DNA of 64,000 nucleotides from Ruminococcaceae bacterium Marseille-P2935 (GCA_900104565.1 LT629951.1:469596-533595), one strand, 5' to 3'; positions 8,719-18,231 are shown, counted from the first letter of the stretch. Notes: generated by a model from the sequence alone, not told the origin. Numbers and translations: made by a program.

Positions 8719-10812
8719 TTATCTGACACTGAAGAGAAGGTCGCCATAGGTAGGAAAAGGCCAATAGGTTTGCGCGGTGAGCATTTCCAGCTCGTCAGCA
8801 ACTGCCCGGGCTTCCTGCATGGTGGCAAACACACTGTGGCGGTAGAAATTAGCGCATTCCTGCATGCTGTCATAATCCTTCACCTTAAGCAGCAGCCCTT
8901 CCAGAGCCTGTGACTTTTTATATAGGCAGGCAGACAAAGAAGCTATCTTCTGCAACAGGGTTTCTTCTACCGAGCAATCCAATGAAGACGAAACGGCTTT
9001 TTTGCCGGCGATGGTATCCGACAATTCCTTTTGGTAAGCGCATACGGCTGGAAGAATTTCTTTTTTGATCATATCCAGCATAGTAAGGGCTTCAATGTTT
9101 AACACCTTGCAGTAGTTTTCCAAAAGAATTTCATATCTGGAATGCATTTCTTCTTCGGTAAAAATTTTATGATGAGTAAACAGTTCAATGTTCTTTTTAC
9201 TAATAAAATAGGGCAGCGCATCGGGGGTAGAAGTAAGGTTCAGCAGTCCGCGTTTTGCCGCTTCTTCCTTCCAGGTGTCAGAATATCCGTCGCCGTTAAA
9301 GATGATCCGCTTGTGTTCTTTGATTGCTTTTCGAATCAGTTCGCCCAGTGCCGCGTTAAAGTCTTCTGCCCCTTCCAACTGGTCGGCAAATTGACGCAGC
9401 TCCTCGGCAACAATGGTATTCAGCACAATGTTGGGGCCCGCAATCGAGAGGGTAGAGCCCAGCATACGGAATTCAAATTTATTGCCGGTAAAAGCAAAGG
9501 GGGAGGTGCGGTTACGGTCTGTAGTATCCTTGGGGAAGTGAGGCAGCACATCCACGCCGATTTCCAGTTCGGTTTTTTCTTTTGCACTGTAAGCCGAATC
9601 GGTTTCAATCGACTCCAGAATGTCGGTCAGTTCATCACCCAGGAAGATAGAGATGATGGCCGGAGGCGCTTCGTTTGCGCCCAGACGGTGATCGTTTGCC
9701 GCACTGGCTACCGATACCCGCAGCAGGTCCTGGTATTCATCTACCGCTTTAATTACTGCGGTAAGGAACAGCAAAAACTGAGCGTTTTCTTTGGGGGAAT
9801 CTCCGGGATCTAACAGGTTTGTACCCGAACTGGTAGAGATGGACCAGTTGTTATGTTTGCCGCTGCCGTTTACCCCGGCAAAGGGTTTTTCGTGCAGAAT
9901 GCAGACCATGCCATGGCGGGCCGCAACTTTTTTCATTAGCTCCATAGTCAGCTGGTTGTGGTCGGTAGCAATATTGGTTGTGGTAAAAATAGGGGCCAGC
10001 TCGTGTTGAGCAGGGGCTACCTCGTTATGTTCTGTTTTTGCCAAAATTCCCAGTTTCCACAACTCCTCGTTCAAATCCTTCATAAAGGCCTGAACCCGGG
10101 GTTTTATGGCGCCAAAGTAATGATCGTCCAGCTCCTGGCCTTTAGGAGCTTTTGCACCGAACAGGGTGCGGCCAGTGTAAATTAAGTCTTTGCGCTGGTC
10201 ATAAACTTCTTTATCCACCAAAAAATATTCCTGTTCGGGGCCAACGGTGGTAACTACACGGGTGACACTGTCGTTGCCAAACAGTTTTAAAATGCGCAGC
10301 GCCTGCTGGTTAATGACCTCCATAGAGCGAAGCAAGGGGGTTTTCTTGTCAAGTACTTCACCGGTGTAAGAACAGAACGCTGTTGGAATACACAGGGTGC
10401 CGTCTTTAATAAAGGCGTAGGAGGTGGGGTCCCAGGCGGTGTAACCCCTGGCTTCAAAGGTAGCCCGCAGACCGCCTGAGGGGAAGGAGGATGCATCGGG
10501 TTCGCCCTTCACCAGCTCCTTACCCGAAAACTCCATAATCACATGGCCGTCGGCGGAAGGAGAAATAAAGCTGTCGTGCTTTTCAGCAGTGATGCCAGTC
10601 ATGGGCTGGAACCAGTGGGTATAATGGGTGACTCCCTTTTCAATTGCCCAGTCCTTCATGGCGTTTGCTACAACATTTGCCACGTTAGGGTCCAGGGTTT
10701 TCCCATCGGCAATCGTTTTTTTCAATGCTTTAAAGGTTTCTTTGGGAAGCCGTTCCTTCATAACCGACTCATTGAACACCATGCTGCCAAATAATTCTGG
10801 TAAATAGCTCAT
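8719..10812 (-). CDS. glnN: Glutamine synthetase type III
   Basis: A 697-residue GSIII, the large form found in Bacteroidetes, cyanobacteria and Clostridia, which makes glutamine from glutamate, ammonia and ATP. GSIII signatures are visible: [41 protein letters not shown] and [20 protein letters not shown]. The length matches the family (about 690-730). It is transcribed away from the glutamate synthase operon. Its leader has a near-consensus promoter and then an intrinsic terminator overlapped by a hairpin with an AAAGGC loop, so expression probably depends on antitermination. The cell also carries a type I enzyme at 16912. Confidence 0.95.
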   Translation of the reverse strand: MSYLPELFGSMVFNESVMKERLPKETFKALKKTIADGKTLDPNVANVVANAMKDWAIEKGVTHYTHWFQPMTGITAEKHDSFISPSADGHVIMEFSGKELVKGEPDASSFPSGGLRATFEARGYTAWDPTSYAFIKDGTLCIPTAFCSYTGEVLDKKTPLLRSMEVINQQALRILKLFGNDSVTRVVTTVGPEQEYFLVDKEVYDQRKDLIYTGRTLFGAKAPKGQELDDHYFGAIKPRVQAFMKDLNEELWKLGILAKTEHNEVAPAQHELAPIFTTTNIATDHNQLTMELMKKVAARHGMVCILHEKPFAGVNGSGKHNNWSISTSSGTNLLDPGDSPKENAQFLLFLTAVIKAVDEYQDLLRVSVASAANDHRLGANEAPPAIISIFLGDELTDILESIETDSAYSAKEKTELEIGVDVLPHFPKDTTDRNRTSPFAFTGNKFEFRMLGSTLSIAGPNIVLNTIVAEELRQFADQLEGAEDFNAALGELIRKAIKEHKRIIFNGDGYSDTWKEEAAKRGLLNLTSTPDALPYFISKKNIELFTHHKIFTEEEMHSRYEILLENYCKVLNIEALTMLDMIKKEILPAVCAYQKELSDTIAGKKAVSSSLDCSVEETLLQKIASLSACLYKKSQALEGLLLKVKDYDSMQECANFYRHSVFATMQEARAVADELEMLTAQTYWPFPTYGDLLFSVR

Positions 10813-10882
10813 ACATCATAACTCCTTTTCTAACAAATAACTAAATGCAGGATTAAATATGAAATTTTGCATTTAACAAAAT

Positions 10883-10924
10883 AAAAAAGGCGCTGTGAGC
10901 ATTTGCCCACAGCGCCTTTGCTGT
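10883..10924 (-). promoter_or_regulatory. glnN leader terminator/antiterminator
   Basis: On the minus strand the leader first shows ACAGC-AAAGGC-GCTGT (10924 to 10909), a hairpin with a six-base loop having A at position 1 and G at position 4. Its 3' arm and loop overlap the 5' arm of an intrinsic terminator, GGCGCTGTG/CACAGCGCC (10916 to 10889), followed by TTTTTT. The two folds exclude each other. This is the logic of ANTAR antitermination, although only one of the usual two hexaloop hairpins is evident. Confidence 0.75.
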
Positions 10925-10934
10925 TTATGGTGCC

Positions 10935-10964
10935 ATTATATGCCCTGCTTGTGCATTCTGTCAA
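10935..10964 (-). promoter_or_regulatory. glnN promoter
   Basis: TTGACA (10964-10959) and TATAAT (10940-10935) are separated by 18 bp. Both boxes are perfect matches to the housekeeping consensus. The predicted start is near 10928, a few bases before the AAAGGC hairpin. Confidence 0.85.
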
Positions 10965-11075
10965 CGAGGAAATTTTGAAAAAAAGTGCATTTGTAGCATT
11001 GTACAGAGAATAAGTACCCAGATAAAATGAGTTTATGCAAACTGCAAGAAAGTTTTTGATACAATACAATTTCTA

Positions 11076-11104
11076 TTGACGACGCGCATATTTTGTTATA
11101 GGAT
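11076..11104 (+). promoter_or_regulatory. Glutamate synthase operon promoter
   Basis: TTGACG (11076-11081), a 17-bp spacer and TAGGAT (11099-11104). The predicted start is near 11111, just before the hexaloop hairpin, as in glnN. Confidence 0.65.
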
Positions 11105-11111
11105 AAATGCA

Positions 11112-11178
11112 ATGAACAAAGGCGTTCATCAAAGGATAGGCCGGTTTTGGCCCTGTCTTTTGATGAACGCCTTTTTTT
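11112..11178 (+). promoter_or_regulatory. Glutamate synthase leader terminator/antiterminator
   Basis: ATGAAC-AAAGGC-GTTCAT (11112-11129) forms a 6-bp hairpin with the same loop as in the glnN leader. The alternative fold pairs GGCGTTCATCAAA (11121-11133) with TTTGATGAACGCC (11159-11171), an intrinsic terminator followed by TTTTTTT. The stems of the two leaders differ in sequence while the loop is identical, which points to recognition of the loop, most likely by the ANTAR protein at 18267. Confidence 0.78.
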
Positions 11179-11201
11179 GCAGCAAAAAGGAGGCTTGTGC
11201 G

Positions 11202-12293
11202 ATGATCAGAGAAGGTGAGGTCCGAATTCCTGCCGGATGTGCCATATCAGGCATTTTTTCCAGAAAAGGAAAACGGATTGGAGGGGAAGCGATTATCGAT
11301 TCTATCGCCGTTATGCATGACCGTAGCAATGGGCTGGGCGGCGGCTTTGCCGGCTATGGAATTTATCCCCAATATAAAGATTCCTACGCGTTTCATATTT
11401 TTTATGACAATCTGACAGCGAAGGCGGCTTGCGAAAAATTTTTGGAAGAGCATTTTGATGTGGAAAACCTTTCTAAAATTCCCACCCGCAAAATTCCACA
11501 AATTACAGGCGAGCCCCTTATCTGGCGGTATTTTGTAAATCCCCTGCATGTCAAACTGGTAGAAAGCCAGCTGGATGAAAAAGAGTTTACCGCCCGGTGC
11601 GTCATTAAAATCAACACCTCCATTGACGGGGCGTACGTGTTTTCTTCCGGTAAAAACATGGGGGTGTTTAAGGCGGTGGGCTACCCCGAGGATGTGGGGC
11701 GGTTTTACCGGCTGGAAGAGTACGAAGGTTACTGCTGGACCGCTCATGGCAGGTACCCAACCAACACGCCAGGCTGGTGGGGCGGTGCTCACCCCTTTGC
11801 ACTGCTGGATTATTCTGTAGTGCATAACGGCGAGATTTCCTCTTATGACGCCAACCGCCGGTTTATCGAGATGTTTGGCTACAAATGTACCCTGCTGACC
11901 GACACCGAGGTCATTACCTATATGATTGATTACCTGGTCAGACGAAAAGGTCTTACCCTAAAAGAGATGGCCGATGTGATTGCCGCCCCTTTCTGGGCAG
12001 CCATTGACCAGCTTCCGCCAAAAGAACGGGAATATTATACCTATTTAAGAAATACCTTTGCCAGTATGCTGATTACCGGTCCATTTTCAATTTTGCTGGG
12101 GTTTGAGGGCGGTATGATGGCGCTGAACGACCGGCTAAAGCTTCGCTCCATGGTAGTTGGCGAAAAAGGCGATATGGTTTATGTCGCCAGCGAAGAATGT
12201 GCCATCAGAGCGATTCAGCCTATTTTAGACCGGGTTTGGGCGCCCGCTGGCGGCGAACCGGTCATCTTTACCCTGGAAGGAGGGAGAAACTGA
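11202..12293 (+). CDS. Glutamate synthase glutaminase-domain subunit
   Basis: A 363-residue class II glutamine amidotransferase corresponding to the N-terminal domain of GltB. It releases ammonia from glutamine. The nucleophile is Cys13 in IPAGCAISGIF, after a short N-terminal extension usual for stand-alone subunits. Also visible are GGGFAGYGIYP, ARYPTNTPGWWGGAHPF-like residues and VVHNGEISSYDANR. ATG 11202 follows AAAAGGAGG; upstream in-frame codons fall inside the leader terminator, so they are rejected. Its stop overlaps the next ATG. First gene of a five-gene split glutamate synthase operon. Confidence 0.92.
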   Translation: MIREGEVRIPAGCAISGIFSRKGKRIGGEAIIDSIAVMHDRSNGLGGGFAGYGIYPQYKDSYAFHIFYDNLTAKAACEKFLEEHFDVENLSKIPTRKIPQITGEPLIWRYFVNPLHVKLVESQLDEKEFTARCVIKINTSIDGAYVFSSGKNMGVFKAVGYPEDVGRFYRLEEYEGYCWTAHGRYPTNTPGWWGGAHPFALLDYSVVHNGEISSYDANRRFIEMFGYKCTLLTDTEVITYMIDYLVRRKGLTLKEMADVIAAPFWAAIDQLPPKEREYYTYLRNTFASMLITGPFSILLGFEGGMMALNDRLKLRSMVVGEKGDMVYVASEECAIRAIQPILDRVWAPAGGEPVIFTLEGGRN

Positions 12294-13798
12294 TGCCGAT
12301 TGACTTTTTATACCCCGAATATGAAGTGGTTCGGGACCAGAGCCGCTGTATTACCTGCCGGGTATGTGAACGGCAGTGCGCCAACGAGGTGCACCGGCTG
12401 GATGAAGAGCTGCACCTTATGAAAAGTGACGAAAGCAAATGCGTCAACTGCCATCGGTGTGTTTCCCTCTGCCCCACCAGGGCACTGAAAATTGTAAAAA
12501 CAGACCATACCTTTAAAATGAACTCCAACTGGACGGGGGAGGCTATTTCTGACATCTACCGCCAGGCAGGTACCGGCGGTGTATTGCTTTCCTCTATGGG
12601 AAATCCCAAAGAATTTCCTGTTTATTGGGATAAAATCCTACTCAATGCATCCCAGGTTACCAACCCGTCCATTGACCCACTGCGTGAACCTATGGAAACC
12701 CGGACCTTCTTGGGGAAAAAACCGGAGAAGGTTGTACGGGACGAAAACGGTAACATTTGCAGTAACCTTTCTCCCCAACTGGAACTGGCTGTACCGGTGA
12801 TGTTTTCGGCCATGAGTTATGGTTCCATCAGCTATAACGCCCACGAAAGCCTGGCCAGAGCGGCACAGCAGCTGGGTATTTACTACAATACCGGGGAAGG
12901 CGGCCTGCATGAGGATTTTTACCAGTACGGGGCCAATACCATTGTTCAGGTGGCGTCCGGTCGGTTTGGGGTGTATAAAGACTATTTAGAAGCTGGGGCT
13001 GCCATTGAAATTAAAATGGGCCAGGGCGCAAAGCCCGGTATCGGCGGGCACCTGCCAGGCACCAAAATTGTGGGCGATATTTCTAAAACCCGAATGATCC
13101 CCGAGGGTTCCGACGCAATTTCGCCCGCACCCCACCACGATATTTATTCCATCGAAGACCTGCGGCAGCTGGTTTTCTCACTGAAAGAGGCTACCGAATA
13201 CAAAAAGCCGGTGATTGTTAAAATTGCGGCTGTACACAATGTAGCGGCAATTGCCAGTGGTATTGCCCGTTCGGGGGCTGATATTATTGCAATTGACGGT
13301 TTCCGTGGGGGCACCGGAGCAGCCCCCACCCTCATTCGCGACAATGTGGGAATACCCATTGAGCTGGCATTGGCAAGCGTTGACCAGCGTTTAAGAGAAG
13401 AGGGCATTCGTGACAATGTGTCGGTTGTCTGCTCGGGCAGTATTCGAAGCAGTGCGGATGTGGTGAAAGCGATTGCCCTGGGGGCAGACGCCGTGTATAT
13501 TGCTACGGCGGCGCTATTGGCGTTAGGGTGCCACCTTTGCCGCAGCTGCCATGCAGGAAAATGCAACTGGGGAATTGCGACCCAGCGCCCAGAACTGGTA
13601 AAGAGGCTAAACCCCGATATTGGCTGCCAGCGGCTGGTTAATTTGGTTACGGCATGGAACCATGAGATTAAAGAGATGATGGGCGGAATGGGAATTAATT
13701 CGATTGAAGCGCTTAGGGGCAACCGGCTGATGCTTCGGGGAATTGGCCTGACCGACCGGGAACTGAAGATTCTTGGTATTCAGCATGCCGGCGAATAG
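12293..13798 (+). CDS. Glutamate synthase FMN/Fe-S subunit (archaeal-type GltB)
   Basis: A 501-residue synthase domain that binds FMN and reductively aminates 2-oxoglutarate to glutamate. Two ferredoxin clusters sit at the N-terminus (Cys19/22/25/29 and Cys50/53/56/60). A further cysteine group, CHLCRSCHAGKC, near residue 412 matches the Fe-S region of the FMN domain, and GFRGGTGAAPT is the glycine-rich FMN segment. The ATG at 12293 overlaps the preceding stop (TGATG); the reading frame is open further upstream, but those residues are not family-like. The ferredoxin-type N-terminus is characteristic of archaeal and clostridial split enzymes. Confidence 0.93.
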   Translation: MPIDFLYPEYEVVRDQSRCITCRVCERQCANEVHRLDEELHLMKSDESKCVNCHRCVSLCPTRALKIVKTDHTFKMNSNWTGEAISDIYRQAGTGGVLLSSMGNPKEFPVYWDKILLNASQVTNPSIDPLREPMETRTFLGKKPEKVVRDENGNICSNLSPQLELAVPVMFSAMSYGSISYNAHESLARAAQQLGIYYNTGEGGLHEDFYQYGANTIVQVASGRFGVYKDYLEAGAAIEIKMGQGAKPGIGGHLPGTKIVGDISKTRMIPEGSDAISPAPHHDIYSIEDLRQLVFSLKEATEYKKPVIVKIAAVHNVAAIASGIARSGADIIAIDGFRGGTGAAPTLIRDNVGIPIELALASVDQRLREEGIRDNVSVVCSGSIRSSADVVKAIALGADAVYIATAALLALGCHLCRSCHAGKCNWGIATQRPELVKRLNPDIGCQRLVNLVTAWNHEIKEMMGGMGINSIEALRGNRLMLRGIGLTDRELKILGIQHAGE

Positions 13799-13815
13799 CG
13801 GGACGGAGGGACAGA

Positions 13816-14244
13816 ATGAAACGAATTTATGTGAACGAAAAATGGTGCCTGGGGTGCCATTTGTGCGAATATTACTGTGCCTTTGCCAATTCGGACGAAA
13901 ATGACATGGTAAAAGCGCTAAAAGATATTGTCATTCATCCCCGCATTAAAATCGAAGAGAAGAACGGAATCAGCTTTGCCGTTTCCTGCCGCCATTGTGA
14001 GGAACCGCTATGCGTCAAGGGCTGTATTACTGGGGCGCTCACCATAAAAGACGGTGTGATTCAAATTGACAGCAAAAAATGTGTCGGCTGCTATACCTGC
14101 ATATTAAGCTGCCCTTATGGCGCGGTTATGCCGTCCGATCATGGGGTTGTTCAAAAATGCGAGCTTTGCACGAAAAACCAAAGCGGCGATCCGGCTTGTG
14201 TAAAAGGCTGCCCCAATAAAGCAATTGTTTACGAGGAAAGGTAG
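13816..14244 (+). CDS. Polyferredoxin, 4Fe-4S (HycB/CooF-like)
   Basis: A 142-residue electron carrier with four cysteine groups: CLGCHLCEYYC, CRHCEEPLCVKGC, CVGCYTCILSC and CELCTKNQSGDPACVKGC. This is the pattern of HycB/CooF-type proteins with up to four 4Fe-4S clusters. It lies between the FMN subunit and the flavoprotein of the glutamate synthase operon, so it probably wires electrons from the flavoprotein to the synthase. It is soluble, with no signal peptide. Confidence 0.9.
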   Translation: MKRIYVNEKWCLGCHLCEYYCAFANSDENDMVKALKDIVIHPRIKIEEKNGISFAVSCRHCEEPLCVKGCITGALTIKDGVIQIDSKKCVGCYTCILSCPYGAVMPSDHGVVQKCELCTKNQSGDPACVKGCPNKAIVYEER

Positions 14245-14252
14245 GTGCCGGA

Positions 14253-15485
14253 ATGAACTATGTTATCATTGGAAACTCTGCAGCAGCAATTGGTTGTGTG
14301 GAAGGAATCCGCCAATTGGATTCCGAGGGGTCAATTACGATCATATCTGACGAGCCTTACCACACCTATTCCCGTCCGCTTATTTCCTATTTATTATATG
14401 GAAAAACCGATGAACAACGGATGAAATACCGTCCGGATGATTTTTATGAAAAGAATGGCTGTAAAACGATTCTGGGGAAAAAAACAGTGGACATTTGCAC
14501 CGAAAAAAAGCAGGCGATATTGGAGGATGGCACCCAAATTCCTTACGATAAACTGCTCATTGCTACTGGCTCCCGGCCGTTTGTTCCCCCCATAAAAGGC
14601 TTGGACCAGGTACAAAACCAGTTCCGATTTATGAAGCTGGAGGATGCAAAAGCCTTGGAAAAGGCCTTAACCCCCGACAGCCGTGTGCTGATTTTAGGAG
14701 CCGGGTTAATCGGGTTAAAATGTGCCGAAGGAATACGCAGCCGGGTACAGTCCCTTACTGTTGTGGATTTAGCTCCCCGGATTCTACCGAACGTTTTAGA
14801 CGAACAAGCAGCTTCTATTGTGCAAAAGCATTTGGAAAAGCATGGCATAGAGTTTATTTTATCTGATTCAGTTGCGGTGTTCCAAGCCCAGCAGGCTACC
14901 CTGAAAAGCGGTAAAAAGGTACCGTTTGATGTTTTAGTGGTGGCGGTAGGCGTAAGGCCAAATACAGAGCTTGCTGCAAAAGCTGGCGCAGTCTGCCCGC
15001 GGGGGATTATGGTTGACGAGCACTGCAAAACGACCCTGACAGATATTTATGCCGCAGGGGATTGTACCGAAAGTATAGACATTACCACAGGCGAAGCCAA
15101 AATTTTGGCTCTGCTGCCCAACGCCTATATGCAGGGCGAATGCGCAGGGCTGTGTATGGCAGGCGGTCAAAAGTATTATAACCAGGCGATTCCCATGAAT
15201 GCCGTAGGCTTTTTTGAACTCCATATTATTACCGCTGGCAATTATGGCGGCGAGGAATACATTCAGTTGGACGAAAGTGGGTACAAAAAGCTGGTTACCA
15301 AAGATAATTTGTTAAAAGGTTATATTTTGGTGGGCCAGGTGGAACGGGCAGGAATTTATACCGCACTGATCCGGGAACGGACTCCGTTAGACACCATAGA
15401 TTTTGAACTGATTAAGCAAAAACCCCAGCTGATGGCGTTTTCCAAAGTACAGCGGGCAGAGAAACTGGGAGGTGCAAAGATATGA
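14253..15485 (+). CDS. FAD-dependent pyridine nucleotide oxidoreductase
   Basis: 410 residues of the Pyr_redox_2 family, resembling rubredoxin reductase and the N-terminal part of NirB. The FAD-binding fold opens with YVIIGNSAAAIGCVEG, a second nucleotide-binding fold appears at VLILGAGLIGLKCAEG, and the ATG/GD motifs are at LIATGSRPF and IYAAGDCTES. Within this operon it likely takes electrons from NAD(P)H and passes them to the ferredoxin and the FMN subunit, replacing the usual GltD. It overlaps the next gene by 4 bp. Confidence 0.88.
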   Translation: MNYVIIGNSAAAIGCVEGIRQLDSEGSITIISDEPYHTYSRPLISYLLYGKTDEQRMKYRPDDFYEKNGCKTILGKKTVDICTEKKQAILEDGTQIPYDKLLIATGSRPFVPPIKGLDQVQNQFRFMKLEDAKALEKALTPDSRVLILGAGLIGLKCAEGIRSRVQSLTVVDLAPRILPNVLDEQAASIVQKHLEKHGIEFILSDSVAVFQAQQATLKSGKKVPFDVLVVAVGVRPNTELAAKAGAVCPRGIMVDEHCKTTLTDIYAAGDCTESIDITTGEAKILALLPNAYMQGECAGLCMAGGQKYYNQAIPMNAVGFFELHIITAGNYGGEEYIQLDESGYKKLVTKDNLLKGYILVGQVERAGIYTALIRERTPLDTIDFELIKQKPQLMAFSKVQRAEKLGGAKI

Positions 15486-16204
15486 AAATTGATGCGGCAA
15501 ACATGCATTTTCAAACCCTTAACGAGAAGATCCGTGGAACCCGCGCAGGCAATGTTGTAATTGAAAACTGTATAGGGCAGCGGTATATTGCCAGCGGGCT
15601 GGCCAAAAAGAAGATACGGATTTTGGGTACCCCGGGGAATGCCTTGGGAGCATATTTAAACGGAGCGCAGGTAACCGTAGAGGGAAATGCACAGGATGCT
15701 GTTGGAGATACCATGAATGACGGAACGATTTATATTCATGGTTCCTCAGGGGATGCGATTGGCTACGCAATGCGCGGAGGGAAAATTTTTGTGAAAGGCA
15801 GCACCGGCTACCGGGCGGGGATTCATATGAAAGCATATAAGGAGAAATTGCCGGTGTTGGTAATTGGCGGTCATGCCGGAAGCTTTTTAGGCGAGTACCA
15901 GGCAGGCGGCGTAATTATTGTATTGGGGCTCAATACCACTTCAAAAATTCCGGTTGGTTATTTTTGCGGAACCGGCATGCATGGCGGCAAAATCTATCTT
16001 CGCTGTGACGAGCTTCCCCATGACCTGCCCAGTCAGGTAGCGGCGAAAAAAGCCGCGCCAGAGGATTTAAAAGAGATTGAAGAGTATATTGATGAGTTTT
16101 GCCAGGAATTTGAGGCCAGTAAAGCAGAAATTATGACCCATAATTTTTATGTGCTAACCCCAAATACGAAAAACCCATACAAACAGCTTTATACCCATAA
16201 TTAA
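15482..16204 (+). CDS. Glutamate synthase GXGXG-domain subunit
   Basis: A 240-residue protein corresponding to the C-terminal beta-helix domain of GltB. Repeated glycine-rich turns (GTPGNALGAYLNG, GNAQDAVGDTMNDG, GSSGDAIGYAMRGG) give the right-handed helix that positions the ammonia channel. The C-terminal extension after about residue 180 is acidic and helical. With the glutaminase and FMN subunits it completes a GltB split over three genes. Overlapping ATGA with the upstream gene indicates translational coupling. Confidence 0.9.
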   Translation: MKIDAANMHFQTLNEKIRGTRAGNVVIENCIGQRYIASGLAKKKIRILGTPGNALGAYLNGAQVTVEGNAQDAVGDTMNDGTIYIHGSSGDAIGYAMRGGKIFVKGSTGYRAGIHMKAYKEKLPVLVIGGHAGSFLGEYQAGGVIIVLGLNTTSKIPVGYFCGTGMHGGKIYLRCDELPHDLPSQVAAKKAAPEDLKEIEEYIDEFCQEFEASKAEIMTHNFYVLTPNTKNPYKQLYTHN

Positions 16205-16740
16205 ACCGTGGTATAATAACCTCACCCACTAACAAAATCGAAGATTTTGAGTGGCCCCGAGCATACCCCGACGCTGACGCATAAAGAATAACCTCACGGC
16301 GTATATCTCAACGGTTCTTTTGGTTGCTACCCTGTACCTGTCAACGGGTAGCCGGATGCCTTGCAAACATGGGAAGCCCCGAGGGTACGGCCGGCAGTTG
16401 CACAGCGACGCGCTGTCGGTTAGCTAAGGCGGCGCTTGGAGCGGTGCAACCAAGGACGACTATGCAGGGCATGAAACCAGGCGTCAGCTGTTTCAGGTGT
16501 AAGAGACGTATGACCTTTTTAGTACTTTTCCAGCAGGGAAGAGCCGCAGCAGTGACCTGCTAGGGCAACCGAACGTCGTGAAGAAAGAACCAGTGAACTG
16601 GTAACAGAGAAATACCGGGGGCCCGCAGGCCGAGACAGTGAGGCACTTGGCCCGCAGCAAAAGTACTTGCTCCCCGCATAGGAGAAAACCGCATTCATTA
16701 CTAAAATCAAAGATTTTAAACGGGCCCCTAAAGGTTTATA
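16205..16740. repeat. Hairpin repeat plus GC-rich block, copy 2
   Basis: This gap upstream of glnA holds the same family as 1-700. Hairpin units appear at 16225-16262 (CCACT..AAAATC-GAA-GATTTT..AGTGG, then CCCCGAG) and 16690-16735 (AAAATC-AAA-GATTTT, then GGGCCCC), with AATAACCTCAC at 16218 and 16288. The GC-rich companion block lies at 16330-16560. The hairpin arms differ from those at 58350 yet remain paired. No coding sequence is supported. 16741-16911 is an A+T-rich approach to glnA with no clear promoter. Confidence 0.8.
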
Positions 16741-16911
16741 ATACTGGTTTCTATGGCTCGCCATATAGCAACACAGTGTACCATTAGCATTTTGTATATG
16801 GCACAAAACCGCAAAGCAATATTAATTTTAAATAATCATATCAATTATGCACTAGTATACACCGCCATTTGCAGAAAAAGGAACACTACAGAAATTAGGG
16901 AGGACGGCGCT

Positions 16912-18231
16912 ATGAATTACACAGCTAATGAAGTATTGCAGTTTGTTCAGGAGAATGATGTAAAGTTTATTCGGCTTGCGTTTTGCGATATCTTCGGAAC
17001 GCTAAAAAATATTGCCATCATGGCGGGGGAACTGCCGCGTGCAATGGAAAGCGGCATCTCTTTTGATGCGTCGGCTGTGAAGGGGTTTATGAATGCCAGC
17101 GAATCGGACCTGCTGCTTTTTCCCGACCCTTCGACTCTGGCGGTATTGCCCTGGCGTCCTCAGCAAGGGCGCGTGGTGCGGTTTTATTGTGATATTCGGT
17201 ATCCGGACGGACGGCCTTTTGAAGGTGATGGCCGCCAGTTGCTAAAAAAGGCAATTGATCGGGCCGCCCGAATGGGATTTCAATGCAAAATTGGTTCGGA
17301 ATGTGAATTTTACCTGTTTCAGACCGATGCGGATGGAAACCCAACCCTTAAGCCATATGACAATGCCGGGTACCTGGATGTCGCACCCCAGGATAAAGGC
17401 GAAAATATTCGCCGCGAGATCTGTCTGACATTGGAAGAGATGGGGATTACCCCCGAAAGCTCTCACCATGAGCAGGGCCCAGGTCAAAACGAGGTGGATT
17501 TTCATTATAATGATGCATTGGCAGCAGCGGATGATTTAATTTCATTTAAATCAGTGGTGAAAGCAGTCGCTGCTCGCAGCGGGCTATATGCCTCCTTCCT
17601 GCCAAAACCGATTAAAAACGCCAGCGGAAGCGGGCTTCATGTGAATATGTCGTTAAGCCAAAACGGTTGCAATATTTTTAAAACGGGCAACGGCCAGCAC
17701 TCGGAGCAAGCGGAAAGCTTTATTGCTGGTGTCCTAGCGCGTACGGCCGAAATTACCGCTTTTTTAAACCCTATTACAAATTCTTATCGCCGCTTCGGCT
17801 GTTTTGAGGCGCCGAAATATATCACCTGGTCTCATCAAAACCGTTCCCAGCTGATTCGAATTCCGGCAGCTACCGGCGAATATGCCCGTATGGAGCTTCG
17901 TTCTCCCGACCCGGCATGCAACCCATATTTTGTTTTTGCGCTGCTGATGCATGCGGGGTTAGACGGCATTGAGGAAACCGTGTCGCTTCCCAATCCGACG
18001 AATTTGAATTTATATACTGCAGAGAAATCCCTGACAGATGCGATTCCCACCCTGCCCGAAAACTTAGGGAATGCGGTGGAACTTGCGCGTACCAGCGGAT
18101 TTGTAAAAAAGGTGATTGCGCCAGCTACGTTAGAAAAATTTCTTCAATATAAAGAAGAGGAATGGAAAGCCTATCTGGAGTCGGAAGACCGTATTCAGTT
18201 AGAGGAGAATTTGTATTTCCCACGCATTTAA
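16912..18231 (+). CDS. glnA: Glutamine synthetase type I
   Basis: A 439-residue GSI of the shorter alpha type (no adenylylation insertion). Beta-grasp N-terminus (VKFIRLAFCDIFGTLKN), metal-binding GSECEFYLF, ESSHHEQGPGQNEVDFHY, KPIKNASGSGLHVNMSL and the active-site segment NRSQLIRIPA are visible. ATG 16912 follows TAGGGAGGA; the upstream extension of the frame is not family-like. The ANTAR gene lies 35 bp downstream and is probably co-transcribed, recalling glnA-nitR of Clostridium saccharobutylicum. A second, type III enzyme is at 8719. Confidence 0.95.
   Translation: MNYTANEVLQFVQENDVKFIRLAFCDIFGTLKNIAIMAGELPRAMESGISFDASAVKGFMNASESDLLLFPDPSTLAVLPWRPQQGRVVRFYCDIRYPDGRPFEGDGRQLLKKAIDRAARMGFQCKIGSECEFYLFQTDADGNPTLKPYDNAGYLDVAPQDKGENIRREICLTLEEMGITPESSHHEQGPGQNEVDFHYNDALAAADDLISFKSVVKAVAARSGLYASFLPKPIKNASGSGLHVNMSLSQNGCNIFKTGNGQHSEQAESFIAGVLARTAEITAFLNPITNSYRRFGCFEAPKYITWSHQNRSQLIRIPAATGEYARMELRSPDPACNPYFVFALLMHAGLDGIEETVSLPNPTNLNLYTAEKSLTDAIPTLPENLGNAVELARTSGFVKKVIAPATLEKFLQYKEEEWKAYLESEDRIQLEENLYFPRI

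Noticed and set aside
9142-9813. 223-codon open frame on the plus strand
   Set aside because: It lies wholly antisense to glnN, whose protein is clearly a type III glutamine synthetase; the antisense translation has no family-like features.
11130-11153. Second ANTAR hexaloop in the glutamate synthase leader
   Set aside because: ATAGGC has A1 and G4, but its flanks pair only with bulges (GG/CC), so it is not counted as a second hairpin.
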